Positions 1-8,958 of a DNA stretch of 64,000 bases are shown in pieces. The notes beneath the pieces were generated by a model that saw only the letters and a list, made by a program, of their open reading frames with translations, was not told the origin of the DNA and made no database searches. A program made the position numbers and the translations under genes. Source of the stretch: Phycicoccus jejuensis (GTDB lineage: Bacteria > Actinomycetota > Actinomycetes > Actinomycetales > Dermatophilaceae); NCBI RefSeq assembly GCF_000720925.1, contig NZ_JOEE01000005.1, positions 62,001-126,000 of the forward strand, read 5' to 3'. How positions within the stretch are numbered: position 1 is the first letter of the stretch; each line of letters begins with the position of its first letter.

Positions 1-405
1 AGCCTCGGCGCGCTCGCCCCGGGCGACCGGGTCAACCTCGAGCGGGCGATGGCCGCCTCGTCCCGGTTCGGCGGGCACGTCGTCCAAGGCCACGTCGACG
101 GCACGACGACGATCACCGCCCGCGAGCCGGGCGAGCGCTGGGAGGTCGTGCGGTTCGGGCTGCCGGCCGCCCTCGCGCCCTACCTCGTCGAGAAGGGGTC
201 GATCACGGTCGACGGGGTGTCCCTCACCGTCGTCGACGTGACGGACGGCTCGTTCTCGGTCTCGCTCATCCCGACCACGCTCGACCTGACCACGCTGGGG
301 CACAAGGGGGTCGGCGACCCCGTCAACCTCGAGGTCGACGTCCTCGCCAAGTACGTCGAGCGGCTGCTGGCCACCCGGTTCGCCCCCACGGAGGTGGCCC
401 CGTGA
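1..405 (+). CDS. ribE: Riboflavin synthase alpha chain, 5' truncated by window edge
   Basis: Riboflavin synthase dismutates two 6,7-dimethyl-8-ribityllumazine molecules into riboflavin and a pyrimidinedione in the cytoplasm. The open frame enters from the left edge, so only about 134 C-terminal residues of a roughly 200-residue, two-barrel protein are present. The visible part holds the end of the first barrel ([15 protein letters not shown], then [12 protein letters not shown]) and the second-barrel signature [13 protein letters not shown]. The stop overlaps the GTG of the next gene by 4 bases, which indicates translational coupling in a rib operon. Any FMN riboswitch would lie upstream, outside the window. 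Confidence 0.93.
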   Translation, partial: SLGALAPGDRVNLERAMAASSRFGGHVVQGHVDGTTTITAREPGERWEVVRFGLPAALAPYLVEKGSITVDGVSLTVVDVTDGSFSVSLIPTTLDLTTLGHKGVGDPVNLEVDVLAKYVERLLATRFAPTEVAP

Positions 406-1661
406 GCGCCGGCCCCGGTCCCGCGCCGACCCTCGCCTCGGTCGAGGAGGCCCTCGACGCCCTGCGCACCGGCCGGCCGGTGCTCGTCGTCGACGACGCC
501 AACCGCGAGAACGAGGGCGACGTCGTCCTCGCCGCCGAGACGCTCGACCCGTCCTGGACGGCGTGGGCGGTGCGCCACAGCTCGGGCTACCTGTGCGCGC
601 CGATGCCCGAGGCGAGGGCCGACCGGCTCGGCCTGCCGCTCATGGTCCGCGACAACGCCGACCCGCTCGGGACCGCCTACACCGTGACGGTCGACGCCGC
701 GGTCGGCGTGACGACGGGCATCTCGGCCGCCGACCGCACCCGGACGGTGCGCGTCCTCGCCGACCCGGCCTCGACGCCGGCCGACCTGCGCCGGCCCGGG
801 CACGTCGTGCCGCTGCGCGCCCGCGCGGGCGGCGTGCTCGTCCGGCCCGGGCACACCGAGGCGACCGTCGACCTCTGCCGGCTCGCGGGGCTGGAGCCGG
901 TGGGGGTCATCGGCGAGCTCGTCGAGGACGACGGCACGATGACCCGCCTCGACGGCGTGCTCGCCCTCGGTGCGCGGTACGACCTGCCGGTGCTCGCCAT
1001 CGCCGACCTCGTCGCCTGGCGCCAGCGCCACGACCGCGTCGTCCGGGTCGCCGACACCGTCGTCCCGACGCCGCACGGCCGCTTCCGGGCGCTGGCCTAC
1101 CGCGACGACATCACGGAGGAGGAGCACCTGGCGCTCGTCAGCCCGCTGGGTCTCGGCACCGGCCCGGTGCTGACGCGGGTCCACTCCGAGTGCCTGACCG
1201 GCGACGTCCTCGGCTCGCAGCGCTGCGACTGCGGCCCGCAGCTGGACCGTGCGCTCGAGCGCGTCGGCGCCGAGGGCGGGCTCGTCGTCTACCTGCGCGG
1301 CCACGAGGGCCGGGGGGTCGGGCTCGCGGCCAAGCTGCGCGCCTACGAGCTGCAGGACCGCGGGCTCGACACCGTCGACGCCCAGCTCGAGCTCGGACTG
1401 CCCGTCGACGCCCGCGACTACACGGTGGCCGCCGGCGTCCTCACCGACCTCGGCGTCGACGCTGTCCGGCTGCTCACGAACAACCCGGCCAAGGTCGAGG
1501 GCCTGCGCGCCCACGGCATCGAGGTCCCGGCCGTCGAGCGGCTGCGCACGACGCCGCTGCCGACGAACAGCGAATACCTGCGCACCAAGCGCGACCGGAT
1601 GGGCCACGACCTCGTCGTCGACGCCCACGACCCCCGAGAGAACCCGAGGAGCACGGCATGA
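402..1661 (+). CDS. ribBA: Bifunctional 3,4-dihydroxy-2-butanone-4-phosphate synthase / GTP cyclohydrolase II
   Basis: This 419-residue enzyme supplies both precursors of lumazine: DHBP from ribulose 5-phosphate and the pyrimidine from GTP. The N-terminal DHBP synthase half (about residues 8-205) shows [24 protein letters not shown] and [11 protein letters not shown]. The C-terminal GTP cyclohydrolase II half carries the zinc-site pattern HSECLTGD...RCDCG near residues 260-277 and [10 protein letters not shown]. The GTG start overlaps the ribE stop (GTGA), and its own stop overlaps the ribH ATG (ATGA). Both active-site sets look intact. Confidence 0.96.
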   Translation: MSAGPGPAPTLASVEEALDALRTGRPVLVVDDANRENEGDVVLAAETLDPSWTAWAVRHSSGYLCAPMPEARADRLGLPLMVRDNADPLGTAYTVTVDAAVGVTTGISAADRTRTVRVLADPASTPADLRRPGHVVPLRARAGGVLVRPGHTEATVDLCRLAGLEPVGVIGELVEDDGTMTRLDGVLALGARYDLPVLAIADLVAWRQRHDRVVRVADTVVPTPHGRFRALAYRDDITEEEHLALVSPLGLGTGPVLTRVHSECLTGDVLGSQRCDCGPQLDRALERVGAEGGLVVYLRGHEGRGVGLAAKLRAYELQDRGLDTVDAQLELGLPVDARDYTVAAGVLTDLGVDAVRLLTNNPAKVEGLRAHGIEVPAVERLRTTPLPTNSEYLRTKRDRMGHDLVVDAHDPRENPRSTA

Positions 1662-2164
1662 GCGGAGCAGGGTCCCCGAGCGTCGCGGCGGACGGGCGCG
1701 GCCTGCGGGTCGCGGTCGTCGCCGCGTCGTGGCACGACACGGTGATGGACGGCCTCCTCGACGGCGCTCGCCGCGGCCTGGCCGAGTGCGGCGTCGAGGA
1801 CCCCCTCGTCGTCCGCGTCCCCGGCACCGTCGAGCTGAGCGTGGCGTGCGCTCGCCTCGCCCCCGCGCACGACGCCCTCGTCGCCCTCGGGGTCGTCGTC
1901 CGCGGCGGCACGCCGCACTTCGACTACGTCTGCCGGAGCGCGACGGCCGGGCTGACCGACGTCGCCGTGCGCACCGGCGTGCCGGTCGGGTTCGGGGTCC
2001 TGACCTGCGACGACGACGCCCAGGCCCTCGACCGCGCCGGGCTGCCCGGCTCCCGCGAGGACAAGGGCCACGAGGCGGCCGTCGCCGCCGTCGCCACCGC
2101 GGTCACCCTCCGCGACCTCGGCGCGCGTGCGCCGCTGCCCACCGCCGACCGACAGGACGGATGA
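1658..2164 (+). CDS. ribH: 6,7-dimethyl-8-ribityllumazine synthase
   Basis: Lumazine synthase condenses the ribitylamino-pyrimidine with DHBP in the penultimate riboflavin step. The 168-residue length is normal. Family landmarks are VVAASWHD near the N-terminus, VPGTVELS and [10 protein letters not shown], where the histidine of HFDYV is the expected catalytic residue. The usual glutamate in the family segment RGETPHFDYV is glycine here ([10 protein letters not shown]), a small deviation. The ATG overlaps the ribBA stop and the stop overlaps the ATG of the following transporter gene, so four genes are tightly coupled. Confidence 0.94.
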   Translation: MSGAGSPSVAADGRGLRVAVVAASWHDTVMDGLLDGARRGLAECGVEDPLVVRVPGTVELSVACARLAPAHDALVALGVVVRGGTPHFDYVCRSATAGLTDVAVRTGVPVGFGVLTCDDDAQALDRAGLPGSREDKGHEAAVAAVATAVTLRDLGARAPLPTADRQDG

Positions 2165-2928
2165 CGACCGTGCCCCTCCTCGCCGCCGCGGCCCAGCCGG
2201 GCCCGAACCTCTTCCAGCAGCTGCTCGACGCGAGCATCCCGATCGGCACCTACCAGCTGCACTACCTCGAGGTCCTCGGCGTGCTCATCGGCATCGTCTC
2301 GGCGTGGTTCGGGATGCGTCGCGCCGTCTGGGCGTGGCCGGTCGGCATCGTCGCCAACGTCATCCTCTTCTTCGTCTACCTCGGCGCGCTGGTCGGGGCC
2401 GACCAGCGGATCCCGCTGCTCGGGCAGGCCGGGCGCCAGGTGTTCTTCATCGTCGTCAGCGTCTACGGCTGGGTGACGTGGGCCGCCCTGCGCCGCCGGC
2501 GCGGCGGGGGAGGGGCCCCGGCGGTCGACCCGCGCTGGATGACGGCCCGCGAGCGGGCCGTCGTCGTCGCCGGCTGGCTCCTGGGCACGGTGCTCGTGCA
2601 CCAGGTCTTCCAGGCGATCCTCGACGCCAACCCCAACCCGTACTACACGCCGGCCTGGTGGTTCTCCTGGTGCGACGCGTGGATCTTCGTCGGCTCCGTC
2701 GTCGCGACCTACGCGATGGCCCGCGGCTGGAACGAGTTCTGGCTGGCCTGGATCGGCGTCGACCTCGTCGGGGTGCCGCTCGGCTTCGCGACCGGGTACG
2801 TACCGACCTCCGTCATGTACGTCTTCTACGGGATGTTCGTCCTCTACGGCTTCTCGCAGTGGGTACGGGTGACCCGCGCGGCGGGTGAGGCGGCCTCCCA
2901 CGACGACGTCGTGGCGCCCGTCGCCTGA
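2161..2928 (+). CDS. pnuC: PnuC-family vitamin transporter (probable RibM/PnuX-type riboflavin permease)
   Basis: This 255-residue integral membrane protein belongs to the PnuC family of facilitators for nicotinamide riboside, thiamine or riboflavin. About seven membrane segments can be read, with a basic loop (RRRRGGGG) near residue 115 and aromatic-rich segments ([19 protein letters not shown]), the latter matching the WxxWxxx(N/D) substrate-site pattern. It starts with an ATG overlapping the ribH stop. Actinobacterial PnuC homologues inside rib operons (RibM of Streptomyces, PnuX of Corynebacterium) import riboflavin, so I infer flavin rather than NR as substrate. The family assignment is firm; the substrate is an inference from context. 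Confidence 0.85.
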   Translation: MTTVPLLAAAAQPGPNLFQQLLDASIPIGTYQLHYLEVLGVLIGIVSAWFGMRRAVWAWPVGIVANVILFFVYLGALVGADQRIPLLGQAGRQVFFIVVSVYGWVTWAALRRRRGGGGAPAVDPRWMTARERAVVVAGWLLGTVLVHQVFQAILDANPNPYYTPAWWFSWCDAWIFVGSVVATYAMARGWNEFWLAWIGVDLVGVPLGFATGYVPTSVMYVFYGMFVLYGFSQWVRVTRAAGEAASHDDVVAPVA

Positions 2929-2958
2929 CCGGCGGTCGGGCGGCCCTCCGCACCCCCG

Positions 2959-2964
2959 TACGCT
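2959..2964 (+). promoter_or_regulatory. -10 box (TACGCT) of leaderless hisE
   Basis: TACGCT sits 7 bases before the GTG start of hisE. With transcription starting about 7 bases after a -10 hexamer, the mRNA would begin at or within a base of the start codon. This supports choosing the 2972 start over the in-frame GTG at 2966. Confidence 0.55.
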
Positions 2965-2971
2965 GGTGCCC

Positions 2972-3235
2972 GTGAAGACGTTCGACGCGCTGTACGCCGA
3001 GCTCGCCGAGAAGGCCCGCACCCGCCCCGAGGGCTCGGGGACGGTCGCGGAGCTGGACGCCGGCGTCCATGCCATCGGCAAGAAGATCGTCGAGGAGGCG
3101 GCCGAGGTCTGGATGGCCGCCGAGCACGAGGGGCGCGAGCGCACCGCCGAGGAGGTCAGCCAGCTGCTGTACCACCTCCAGGTGCTCATGCTCGCCGCCG
3201 ACCTCTCCCTCGACGACGTGTACAAGCACCTCTGA
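2972..3235 (+). CDS. hisE: Phosphoribosyl-ATP pyrophosphatase
   Basis: HisE hydrolyses phosphoribosyl-ATP to phosphoribosyl-AMP, the second step of histidine synthesis. The 87-residue all-helical protein has [14 protein letters not shown] at its N-terminus and the MazG-like core [13 protein letters not shown] and [14 protein letters not shown], whose acidic residues bind magnesium. Homologues commonly begin VKTF, which with the -10 box at 2959 favours the GTG at 2972. It lies 47 bases before hisG and is probably cotranscribed with it. The next enzyme, HisI, is encoded separately at 11875. Confidence 0.93.
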   Translation: MKTFDALYAELAEKARTRPEGSGTVAELDAGVHAIGKKIVEEAAEVWMAAEHEGRERTAEEVSQLLYHLQVLMLAADLSLDDVYKHL

Positions 3236-3282
3236 GCCGGCCTCCCCGCCGCTCGTCGACGCCCCACCCCAGGAAGACCCCC

Positions 3283-4128
3283 ATGCTGCGTATCGCCGTC
3301 CCCAACAAGGGATCCCTCGCCGACCCGTCGGCCGCCATGCTCCGCGAGGCCGGGTACCGCACCCGCCGCGACACCAAGGAGCTCGTCGTCACCGACGTCG
3401 ACAACGGGATCGAGCTGTTCTACCTCCGCCCGCGCGACATCGCCGTCTACGTCGGCTCCGGCACGGTCGACTGCGGCATCACCGGCCGCGACCTGCTCCT
3501 CGACTCCGCCTCCGCGGCGGTCGAGGTGATGCCGCTCGGCTTCGGTGCCTCCACCTTCCGCTGGGCCGCGCGCCCGAACACCGCGACCGACGTCGCCGGG
3601 CTCGCCGGCCGCCGCATCGCGACGAGCTACTCCGGCCTCGTCGAGAAGCACCTCGCCGACCAGGGCGTCGAGGCCTCGGTCGTGCGCCTCGACGGTGCCG
3701 TCGAGACCGCGATCACCCTCGGGGTCGCCGACGTCATCGCCGACGTCGTCGAGACCGGCGCGACCCTGCGCAGCCAGGGCCTGGAGGTCTTCGGCGAGCC
3801 GATCCTGCGCAGCGAGGCCGTGCTGGTCCGGCGCGAGGGCAGCGAGGAGACCGCCGGCATCGAGGTCCTGCGCCGGCGACTGCTGGGCGTCGTCACGGCC
3901 CGCCACTACGTGATGCTCGACTACGACGTGCCGGCGGACCTCGTCGACCGCGCCTGTGCCGTCACCCCCGGCCTCGAGAGCCCGACCGTGTCGCCGCTGC
4001 AGAACCGCGACTGGTGCGCCGTCCGCGCGATGGTGCCTCGGATCGGCACGAACGCCGTGATGGACGAGCTGTACGACCTCGGCGCCCGCGCCATCCTCGT
4101 CACCGACATCACGGCCTGCCGGCTCTGA
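3283..4128 (+). CDS. hisG: ATP phosphoribosyltransferase, long form
   Basis: HisG joins ATP and PRPP in the committed, histidine-inhibited step of histidine synthesis. The 281-residue length is the long form, with two catalytic lobes plus a C-terminal ACT-like regulatory domain from about residue 205 (HYVMLDYDVP to the end). Landmarks are RIAVPNKGSL at the N-terminus, VDCGITGRDLL, and the PRPP loop ADVIADVVETGATLR. An AGGAAG ribosome-binding site precedes the ATG. The regulatory domain suggests feedback control without a HisZ subunit. Confidence 0.95.
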   Translation: MLRIAVPNKGSLADPSAAMLREAGYRTRRDTKELVVTDVDNGIELFYLRPRDIAVYVGSGTVDCGITGRDLLLDSASAAVEVMPLGFGASTFRWAARPNTATDVAGLAGRRIATSYSGLVEKHLADQGVEASVVRLDGAVETAITLGVADVIADVVETGATLRSQGLEVFGEPILRSEAVLVRREGSEETAGIEVLRRRLLGVVTARHYVMLDYDVPADLVDRACAVTPGLESPTVSPLQNRDWCAVRAMVPRIGTNAVMDELYDLGARAILVTDITACRL

Positions 4129-4142
4129 CCCGGGTGCCGACC

Positions 4143-4583
4143 GTGACCGACGCCCCCGCCCCCGACGCCCCCTTCCGGCCCCGGCGCGGGCGCGTCGTGC
4201 CGCTCGCCGTCGCCGGCGTCTTCGTGCTCATCTGCACGGCCGTCGCCGTCGGGATGGGCGTCGCGGGCCAGTGGGGGCTCGGCGACCAGCTGGCCCTCGT
4301 CGTCTTCGGCGTCGCCGTCGCCGCGTTCCTCGCGCGCTACGCCGCCATCCGCGCGACCCCCGGCGAGGCCGGGCTGACGGTGCGCAACCTCATGTTGACC
4401 CGCACCGTCGGCTGGGACGAGATCGAGGCGGTGCGCTTCGTCGACGGCGACCCCTGGGTCAGCCTCGAGCTCGTCGACACCGACGTCGTCGCGGTCATGG
4501 CCGTGCAGCGCGTCGACGGCGAGCGCGGCCGCGCCGAGGCCGCGCGCCTGCTCGAGCTCGTCCGGGCCCGCCGCCGCGGCTGA
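4143..4583 (+). CDS. PH domain-containing membrane protein of the his locus
   Basis: This protein of about 146 residues has two N-terminal membrane segments (about residues 18-40 and 45-62), then a small domain containing GLTVRNLMLTRTVGWDEIEAVRF and DPWVSLEL, typical of bacterial PH-like (PF10756-type) domains. Its function is unknown. It follows hisG by 14 bases, an association common in Actinobacteria. An alternative GTG at 4134 would add three residues. Its TGA abuts the stop of the convergent MFS gene exactly (TGA|TCA). Confidence 0.75.
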   Translation: MTDAPAPDAPFRPRRGRVVPLAVAGVFVLICTAVAVGMGVAGQWGLGDQLALVVFGVAVAAFLARYAAIRATPGEAGLTVRNLMLTRTVGWDEIEAVRFVDGDPWVSLELVDTDVVAVMAVQRVDGERGRAEAARLLELVRARRRG

Positions 4584-5819
4584 TCACACGGCGACGCCCT
4601 CCCGCTCGGACCCCACCCGCGCGGCGGTGGGCCGCAGCCGGCCGAGCGCCAGGAGCTGGGGGAGGGCCATGAGCGCGAGCAGCGCCCAGAGCAGCGTGAA
4701 CCCGCCCGAGGCGTCACGGACCGCGCCCATCGTGGCGGGCCCGAGCGAGGCGAGCGAGTAGCTGACGAGGAAGGCCATCGCGGTCAGGCGTGCGCTGTCG
4801 CGCGGGGTGACCGAGTACCGGACGAGCAGGCCGAGGCCGAGCGCGAAGCACGCCCCCTGGCCGGCGCCGATGAGCAGGGCCCAGCCCCAGGCGAAGGCGT
4901 CCGGCGCGAGCCAGACGCCGGTCTCGCCGACGCCGCCGAGGAGGGTCGCCCCGGCGAGCAGCCACCGCGGGTCGTGGACGCGGTCGAGCAGGGTCGGCGC
5001 GACGAGGCCGCTGACCAGCTGCGCGCCGGTGAAGACGGACATGAGCAGCCCGGCGTCGCCGGCGCTCCACCCGTGGGACTCGTAGGTCGGCGCGAGCCAG
5101 GCCAGCGACGAGTAGAACTGCCACGACTGGAAGGTCAGGTAGGCCGCGAGCGTCCAGGCGGTCACGCTGCGCCACGGGAGCCGGTGCGTGACGGCCTCGG
5201 CGTCGGGGTCGGCGGGCGCGGCCGCCCGTCGCGCGGAGCGACGCGCCAGCGGCACCCACACCAGGCCCGCCAGGGCGGCCAGCGGCGCCCACGCGAGCAG
5301 GGAGCCCGCCCAGCCACCGAATGCGCCGGACAGCGGCACGGCGACGGCCGAGGCGACGGCGGCGGCGCCCATCATCGCCATCATCGTCAGGCCGGTGCCG
5401 AGGCCCGACCGGTGGGCGGGGAAGACGCTCTTGACGATTCCCGGCAGCAGCGTGCCGGCCACCGCGATGCCGGCGCCGGCGACGAGCGTGCCGGCGTAGA
5501 GCGACCACGTCTGCCCGCCGCCGACGCCGCGCACGACGAGCCCGACGAGCACCAGCCCGACCCCGTGGCCGACCGCGACCCCCGGGCCGACCCGGCGCGC
5601 CAGGACGTTGGCGACCGGCGCGAGCAGGCCCATGCAGAGCACCGGCAGGGTCGTGAGGACGCCCATCGCCGCGCCCGAGAGGCCGAGGTCGTCGCGGACG
5701 GTCTCGGCGAGCGGCGGCAGGCTCGCCATGAGGGTGCGCAGGTTCGCGGCGACGAGCACGAGCGCGGTGACGACGAGCCAGGGCGGCGTCGAGGTCGTGG
5801 GGCGGGCGGGGGTGGTCAC
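4584..5819 (-). CDS. MFS transporter, CynX/NimT-like
   Basis: This is a 411-residue major facilitator with about 12 hydrophobic segments. The first third reads PPWLVVTALVLVAANLRT then PPLAETVRDDLGLS, a pattern of the cyanate/nitroimidazole (CynX/NimT) branch, and the middle has an arginine- and acid-rich loop (RRSARRAAAPADPDAEA) separating two six-helix halves. The substrate cannot be read. It begins with GTG, 32 bases downstream of the FUSC gene, and may be the last gene of a three-gene minus-strand unit with the FUSC and kinase genes. Confidence 0.82.
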   Translation of the reverse strand: MTTPARPTTSTPPWLVVTALVLVAANLRTLMASLPPLAETVRDDLGLSGAAMGVLTTLPVLCMGLLAPVANVLARRVGPGVAVGHGVGLVLVGLVVRGVGGGQTWSLYAGTLVAGAGIAVAGTLLPGIVKSVFPAHRSGLGTGLTMMAMMGAAAVASAVAVPLSGAFGGWAGSLLAWAPLAALAGLVWVPLARRSARRAAAPADPDAEAVTHRLPWRSVTAWTLAAYLTFQSWQFYSSLAWLAPTYESHGWSAGDAGLLMSVFTGAQLVSGLVAPTLLDRVHDPRWLLAGATLLGGVGETGVWLAPDAFAWGWALLIGAGQGACFALGLGLLVRYSVTPRDSARLTAMAFLVSYSLASLGPATMGAVRDASGGFTLLWALLALMALPQLLALGRLRPTAARVGSEREGVAV

Positions 5820-5851
5820 GAGGCACTCACCGCGGCATCCTCACACGCGCC

Positions 5852-6958
5852 TCAGGGGAGGTGGGACTCCGGGACCAGCTGGAGCGCCTCGTCGTCGTCG
5901 AGGCCGGCGACGACGAGCAGGTCGACGACGATCGAGCGGACCTGCCCGCGGACCATCTCGGCCGAGAGCCCGGCCGACGGCTCGGCCCGCGCGGAGAGCC
6001 CGGCGACCCGGGCGAGGACGACGCGTCCGGCGGACGGCAGCGCGTGCTCGTCGAGGACGCGGGCGAGGTCGTCGGCGGCCCGGGCGAGCTCGGCGACGAG
6101 GTCGACGTACCGGGGTGGCACGGTCTCGTCGCGGCGGACGGCCACGCCGGCGCGGCGGGCGAGGACGCGCAGGTTGCGCACGCAGCGGTCGAGCGGGACG
6201 ACGAGCGCGGACGCCGCGACGGCCTGGGGGCGGTGCCGGCGCAGCAGTGGGGACTGGCGCACGACCGCCACGCCCTCGGCGGCGGCGGTGCGCAGGTCGG
6301 TCAGCCGGTTTTCCAGCGCCCGGGCCTCGTCCAGGGCCTCGCGGGCGAGGTCGACGTCGCCCGTCCGCAGCGTCTCGGCCACCGACTCCAGGGTCCGCGC
6401 GACGGCCCGCACCGTGCGGGCGGCCTCCGCGCGGGGCCGCGCCACCGGGCTCGTCGGGACCACGGCCCCGATGAGGAGCGCGACGAGGCCGCCGACGAGC
6501 GCGTCGAGCCAGCGCCCGACCCCGGTGCTCGTCGTCGCGGCGAAGGCGACGATGAAGACCGACTGGACGCCCGCCTGGATGACGACGAGCTGCCCGGACG
6601 AGATGACGATGGCGATGGCCATCGCGGCGACGACGACGGACGCCATCTGGAGCCCGCCGCTGCCGAGCAGGAGGATCGTCACGTCGCCGACGAGCACGCC
6701 GATGGCGACGCCGACCGTCACCTCGACGATCCGCCGCAGGCGCTGCCCGTAGGTGAGCCCGAGGCAGAGGATCGCGGTGACCGGGGCGAAGAAGGGTTGG
6801 GGGTGACCGAGGGCGAGCCGTGCGGTGAACCAGGCGACGACGACGCCGAGGCCGATCTGGAGCAGGAAGACCACCCGGTCGTGGAGGCGGTGCAGCCCGC
6901 GCTCGAGCGCCGAGCGCAGGCCGTCCGCCCCGGAGCGGGCGCGCGCGGCGACGCTCAC
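5852..6958 (-). CDS. FUSC-family / aromatic acid exporter-like membrane protein
   Basis: This 368-residue protein has an N-terminal block of about six membrane segments (residues 28-175), with LQIGLGVVVAWFTARLALGHPQPFFAPVTAI-type sequence, followed by a long cytoplasmic helical half rich in R, E and A. This layout matches FUSC or DUF939 proteins related to AaeB/YccS exporters. Its substrate is unknown. The GTG start overlaps the stop of the kinase gene (GTGA), so the two are probably cotranslated. No cognate membrane-fusion protein gene is nearby. Confidence 0.8.
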   Translation of the reverse strand: MSVAARARSGADGLRSALERGLHRLHDRVVFLLQIGLGVVVAWFTARLALGHPQPFFAPVTAILCLGLTYGQRLRRIVEVTVGVAIGVLVGDVTILLLGSGGLQMASVVVAAMAIAIVISSGQLVVIQAGVQSVFIVAFAATTSTGVGRWLDALVGGLVALLIGAVVPTSPVARPRAEAARTVRAVARTLESVAETLRTGDVDLAREALDEARALENRLTDLRTAAAEGVAVVRQSPLLRRHRPQAVAASALVVPLDRCVRNLRVLARRAGVAVRRDETVPPRYVDLVAELARAADDLARVLDEHALPSAGRVVLARVAGLSARAEPSAGLSAEMVRGQVRSIVVDLLVVAGLDDDEALQLVPESHLP

Positions 6959-7530
6959 CGACCCTCCGTCGAGACGCGGACGTCGGCGTGCTCGCGGGTG
7001 CGGTCGTCGGCGAAGACCCGCTCCTCCTGGGCGGCCCAGCGCTCCCAGTGCGGGCGAAAGGTCTCGCCGTCACGGTCGATGCCCCGGCGCATCCGCTCGT
7101 CCCGGGGTGCCTCGACCCACACACGGACGGCGGCGTAGTCGCCGGCCCGGCCGACGCTCGCGCCGCAGCCCTCGACGACGAGGACCGGGGCCGCGGGCAC
7201 GTCCCGCGTCTCGCCCCAGCCGTGGCGGTCCCAGTCCCACACCCGGTAGCGCGCGTCCTCGCCCCGCGACAGGGGGTCGAGGACCTGCTCGACGAGGAGC
7301 GGGACGGCGTCGGCGAGCCCGTCCCAGCCGGGGTAGAGCTCGTCCATGTGGACCACCGGGGCGGCGAGGGCCTCGACCACACCCTTGGCGAGCGTGGTCT
7401 TGCCGGAGCCGCTCGGCCCGTCGACGGCGACGACGGCCGTCGCGCCGCACCGCGGGCGGGCGTCGTGGAGGGCCTCGAGGACCGCCTCGACGTGCTCCGG
7501 CTCGGCCGGGTCCGTCACCTGGAACCACAC
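6955..7530 (-). CDS. P-loop nucleoside/uridine kinase-like protein
   Basis: This 191-residue ATP-binding protein carries a Walker A loop VDGPSGSGKTTLAKG about 35 residues in, VVHMDELYPGWDGL as the substrate-side acidic motif, and VLVVEGCGA as the Walker B-like strand. That arrangement is like uridine kinase or (d)NMP kinases, but the phosphate acceptor is not identifiable. I place the start at the GTG at 7530, 8 bases after a TAGGGT -10 box on the minus strand; an in-frame GTG at 7536 would lie only 2 bases after that box. It is transcribed divergently from hisF across about 36 bases. Confidence 0.78.
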   Translation of the reverse strand: MWFQVTDPAEPEHVEAVLEALHDARPRCGATAVVAVDGPSGSGKTTLAKGVVEALAAPVVHMDELYPGWDGLADAVPLLVEQVLDPLSRGEDARYRVWDWDRHGWGETRDVPAAPVLVVEGCGASVGRAGDYAAVRVWVEAPRDERMRRGIDRDGETFRPHWERWAAQEERVFADDRTREHADVRVSTEGR

Positions 7531-7554
7531 GGTCACCGACCCTAGCGCCGCCAC

Positions 7555-7560
7555 TACGCT
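7555..7560 (+). promoter_or_regulatory. -10 box (TACGCT) of leaderless hisF
   Basis: TACGCT ends 6 bases before the hisF GTG. The oppositely oriented TAGGGT box for the kinase gene is only about 10 bases away (7539-7544), so the two core promoters nearly touch and may exclude each other. Confidence 0.55.
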
Positions 7561-7566
7561 GGCGCC

Positions 7567-8343
7567 GTGTCGTCCGTCGCCGTCCGTGTCATCCCGTGCC
7601 TCGACGTCGACGCCGGCCGCGTCGTCAAGGGCGTCAACTTCCGCGGCCTGCGCGACGCGGGGGACCCCGTCGAGCTCGCCCGCCGCTACGGCGAGCAGGG
7701 CGCCGACGAGCTGACCTTCCTCGACGTCACCGCGAGCAGCGGGGACCGCGCGACGATGTACGACGTCGTGGCCCGCACGGCCGAGGAGGTCTTCATCCCG
7801 CTGACCGTCGGCGGCGGGGTGCGCACGGTCGACGACGTCGACCGTCTGCTGCGCGCCGGGGCCGACAAGGTCGGCGTCAACACCGCCGCCATCGCGCGCC
7901 CGGAGCTCATCGCCGAGACCGCCGACCGCTTCGGGGCGCAGGTGCTCGTCCTGTCCGCCGACGTGCGGCGTCGTCGGACCGAGGACGGCTCGCCCGCAGG
8001 CGGGTTCGAGGTGACGACGCACGGCGGGCGCACCGGCACCGGCCTCGACGCCGTCGAGTGGTGCGCCCGGGCCGAGTCGCTCGGCGCCGGCGAGATCCTC
8101 CTCAACTCGATGGACGCCGACGGCACCAAGGACGGCTTCGACCTCGAGCTGATCCGGCTCGTCCGGGCCGCCGTCTCGGTCCCGGTCATCGCGAGCGGGG
8201 GAGCGGGCGCCGTCGAGCACTTCGCGCCCGCGGTCGAGGCCGGTGCGGATGCGGTCCTCGCCGCGAGCGTGTTCCACTTCGGGGACCTGACGATCGGTCA
8301 GGTCAAGGACGCGCTGCGCGTCGACGGGCTGCCCGTGCGCTGA
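7567..8343 (+). CDS. hisF: Imidazole glycerol phosphate synthase, cyclase subunit
   Basis: HisF uses ammonia from HisH to convert PRFAR into imidazole glycerol phosphate and AICAR. The 258-residue TIM barrel begins [17 protein letters not shown], with the first catalytic Asp in CLDVD, and has the second catalytic Asp in VLSADVRRR. Phosphate loops read LTVGGGVRT and VIASGGAG. An insertion-like [12 protein letters not shown] follows the second aspartate, as in many actinobacterial HisF. There is no ribosome-binding site; the GTG lies directly behind a -10 box. Confidence 0.96.
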   Translation: MSSVAVRVIPCLDVDAGRVVKGVNFRGLRDAGDPVELARRYGEQGADELTFLDVTASSGDRATMYDVVARTAEEVFIPLTVGGGVRTVDDVDRLLRAGADKVGVNTAAIARPELIAETADRFGAQVLVLSADVRRRRTEDGSPAGGFEVTTHGGRTGTGLDAVEWCARAESLGAGEILLNSMDADGTKDGFDLELIRLVRAAVSVPVIASGGAGAVEHFAPAVEAGADAVLAASVFHFGDLTIGQVKDALRVDGLPVR

Positions 8344-8370
8344 GGCCACGGGCACGACGGAGGGGGAGAG

Positions 8371-8928
8371 ATGCTCGACACCGCGCACCCGCGCGACCTC
8401 GTGATGGTGGGGGCCGTGTTCGGCCTCGCGACGTTCATCTGGTCCGGCTGGGCCCAGGAGGGTCCGCCGCGGCCGGTGCTGTGGAGGGTGCTGCTCGGCG
8501 CGCTCGGGGTCGCCGGGCTCGCGCTCGCCGGCTGGAGCACGACGCAGGCGGTGCGGCACTGGGGCGGCTCGAGCGCGATCGAGCCGGGGAGCCGGGCCTT
8601 CACCGTCTACCTCGTCGTCTTCTGGGCCGAGGTCGTCGTCGCGGGGGTGGCCGGGGTCCTGCTCGCCCGGCGGGGGCGCGGCGACCTCGTCGCGCCGCTC
8701 GTGCTCCTCGTCGTCGGGCTGCACTTCGTCGCGCTCGCGGTCGTCTTCTCGCAGCCGGTGCTGCACCTCACCGCGGGGCTGCTCGTGGCCGTCGCGGTCC
8801 TCGCGGCGCTCGTCCCGGCCGGCGCGGTCGCCCGCAGCTTCTGGTGCGGCGTCCTGGGGGCGCCCGTGTTCCTCGTCGTCGGGCTGTGGTGTGCCCTGAC
8901 CGGAGAGCCGCTCCTCGACCCCTCCTGA
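8371..8928 (+). CDS. Hypothetical six-segment membrane protein
   Basis: I do not recognise this 185-residue protein. It has about six hydrophobic segments, short loops and few charged residues except a loop RRGRGD near residue 100. A strong GGAGGGGGAG ribosome-binding site precedes the ATG. It lies 27 bases after hisF and could be read through from it, but nothing in the sequence ties it to histidine synthesis. The following gene starts 30 bases later with its own -10 box. Confidence 0.65.
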   Translation: MLDTAHPRDLVMVGAVFGLATFIWSGWAQEGPPRPVLWRVLLGALGVAGLALAGWSTTQAVRHWGGSSAIEPGSRAFTVYLVVFWAEVVVAGVAGVLLARRGRGDLVAPLVLLVVGLHFVALAVVFSQPVLHLTAGLLVAVAVLAALVPAGAVARSFWCGVLGAPVFLVVGLWCALTGEPLLDPS

Positions 8929-8945
8929 CGCGGCGGCCCCACCCC

Positions 8946-8951
8946 TACACT
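8946..8951 (+). promoter_or_regulatory. -10 box (TACACT) of leaderless Pr6Pr gene
   Basis: TACACT is followed by 7 bases and then the GTG start at 8959, the same geometry as at hisE, pyk, polA and coaE in this window. There is no Shine-Dalgarno sequence. Confidence 0.5.
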
Positions 8952-8958
8952 CACGCTC

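Noticed and set aside
1..405. FMN riboswitch for the rib operon
   Set aside because: The operon start is outside the window; nothing like the RFN fold is inside it.
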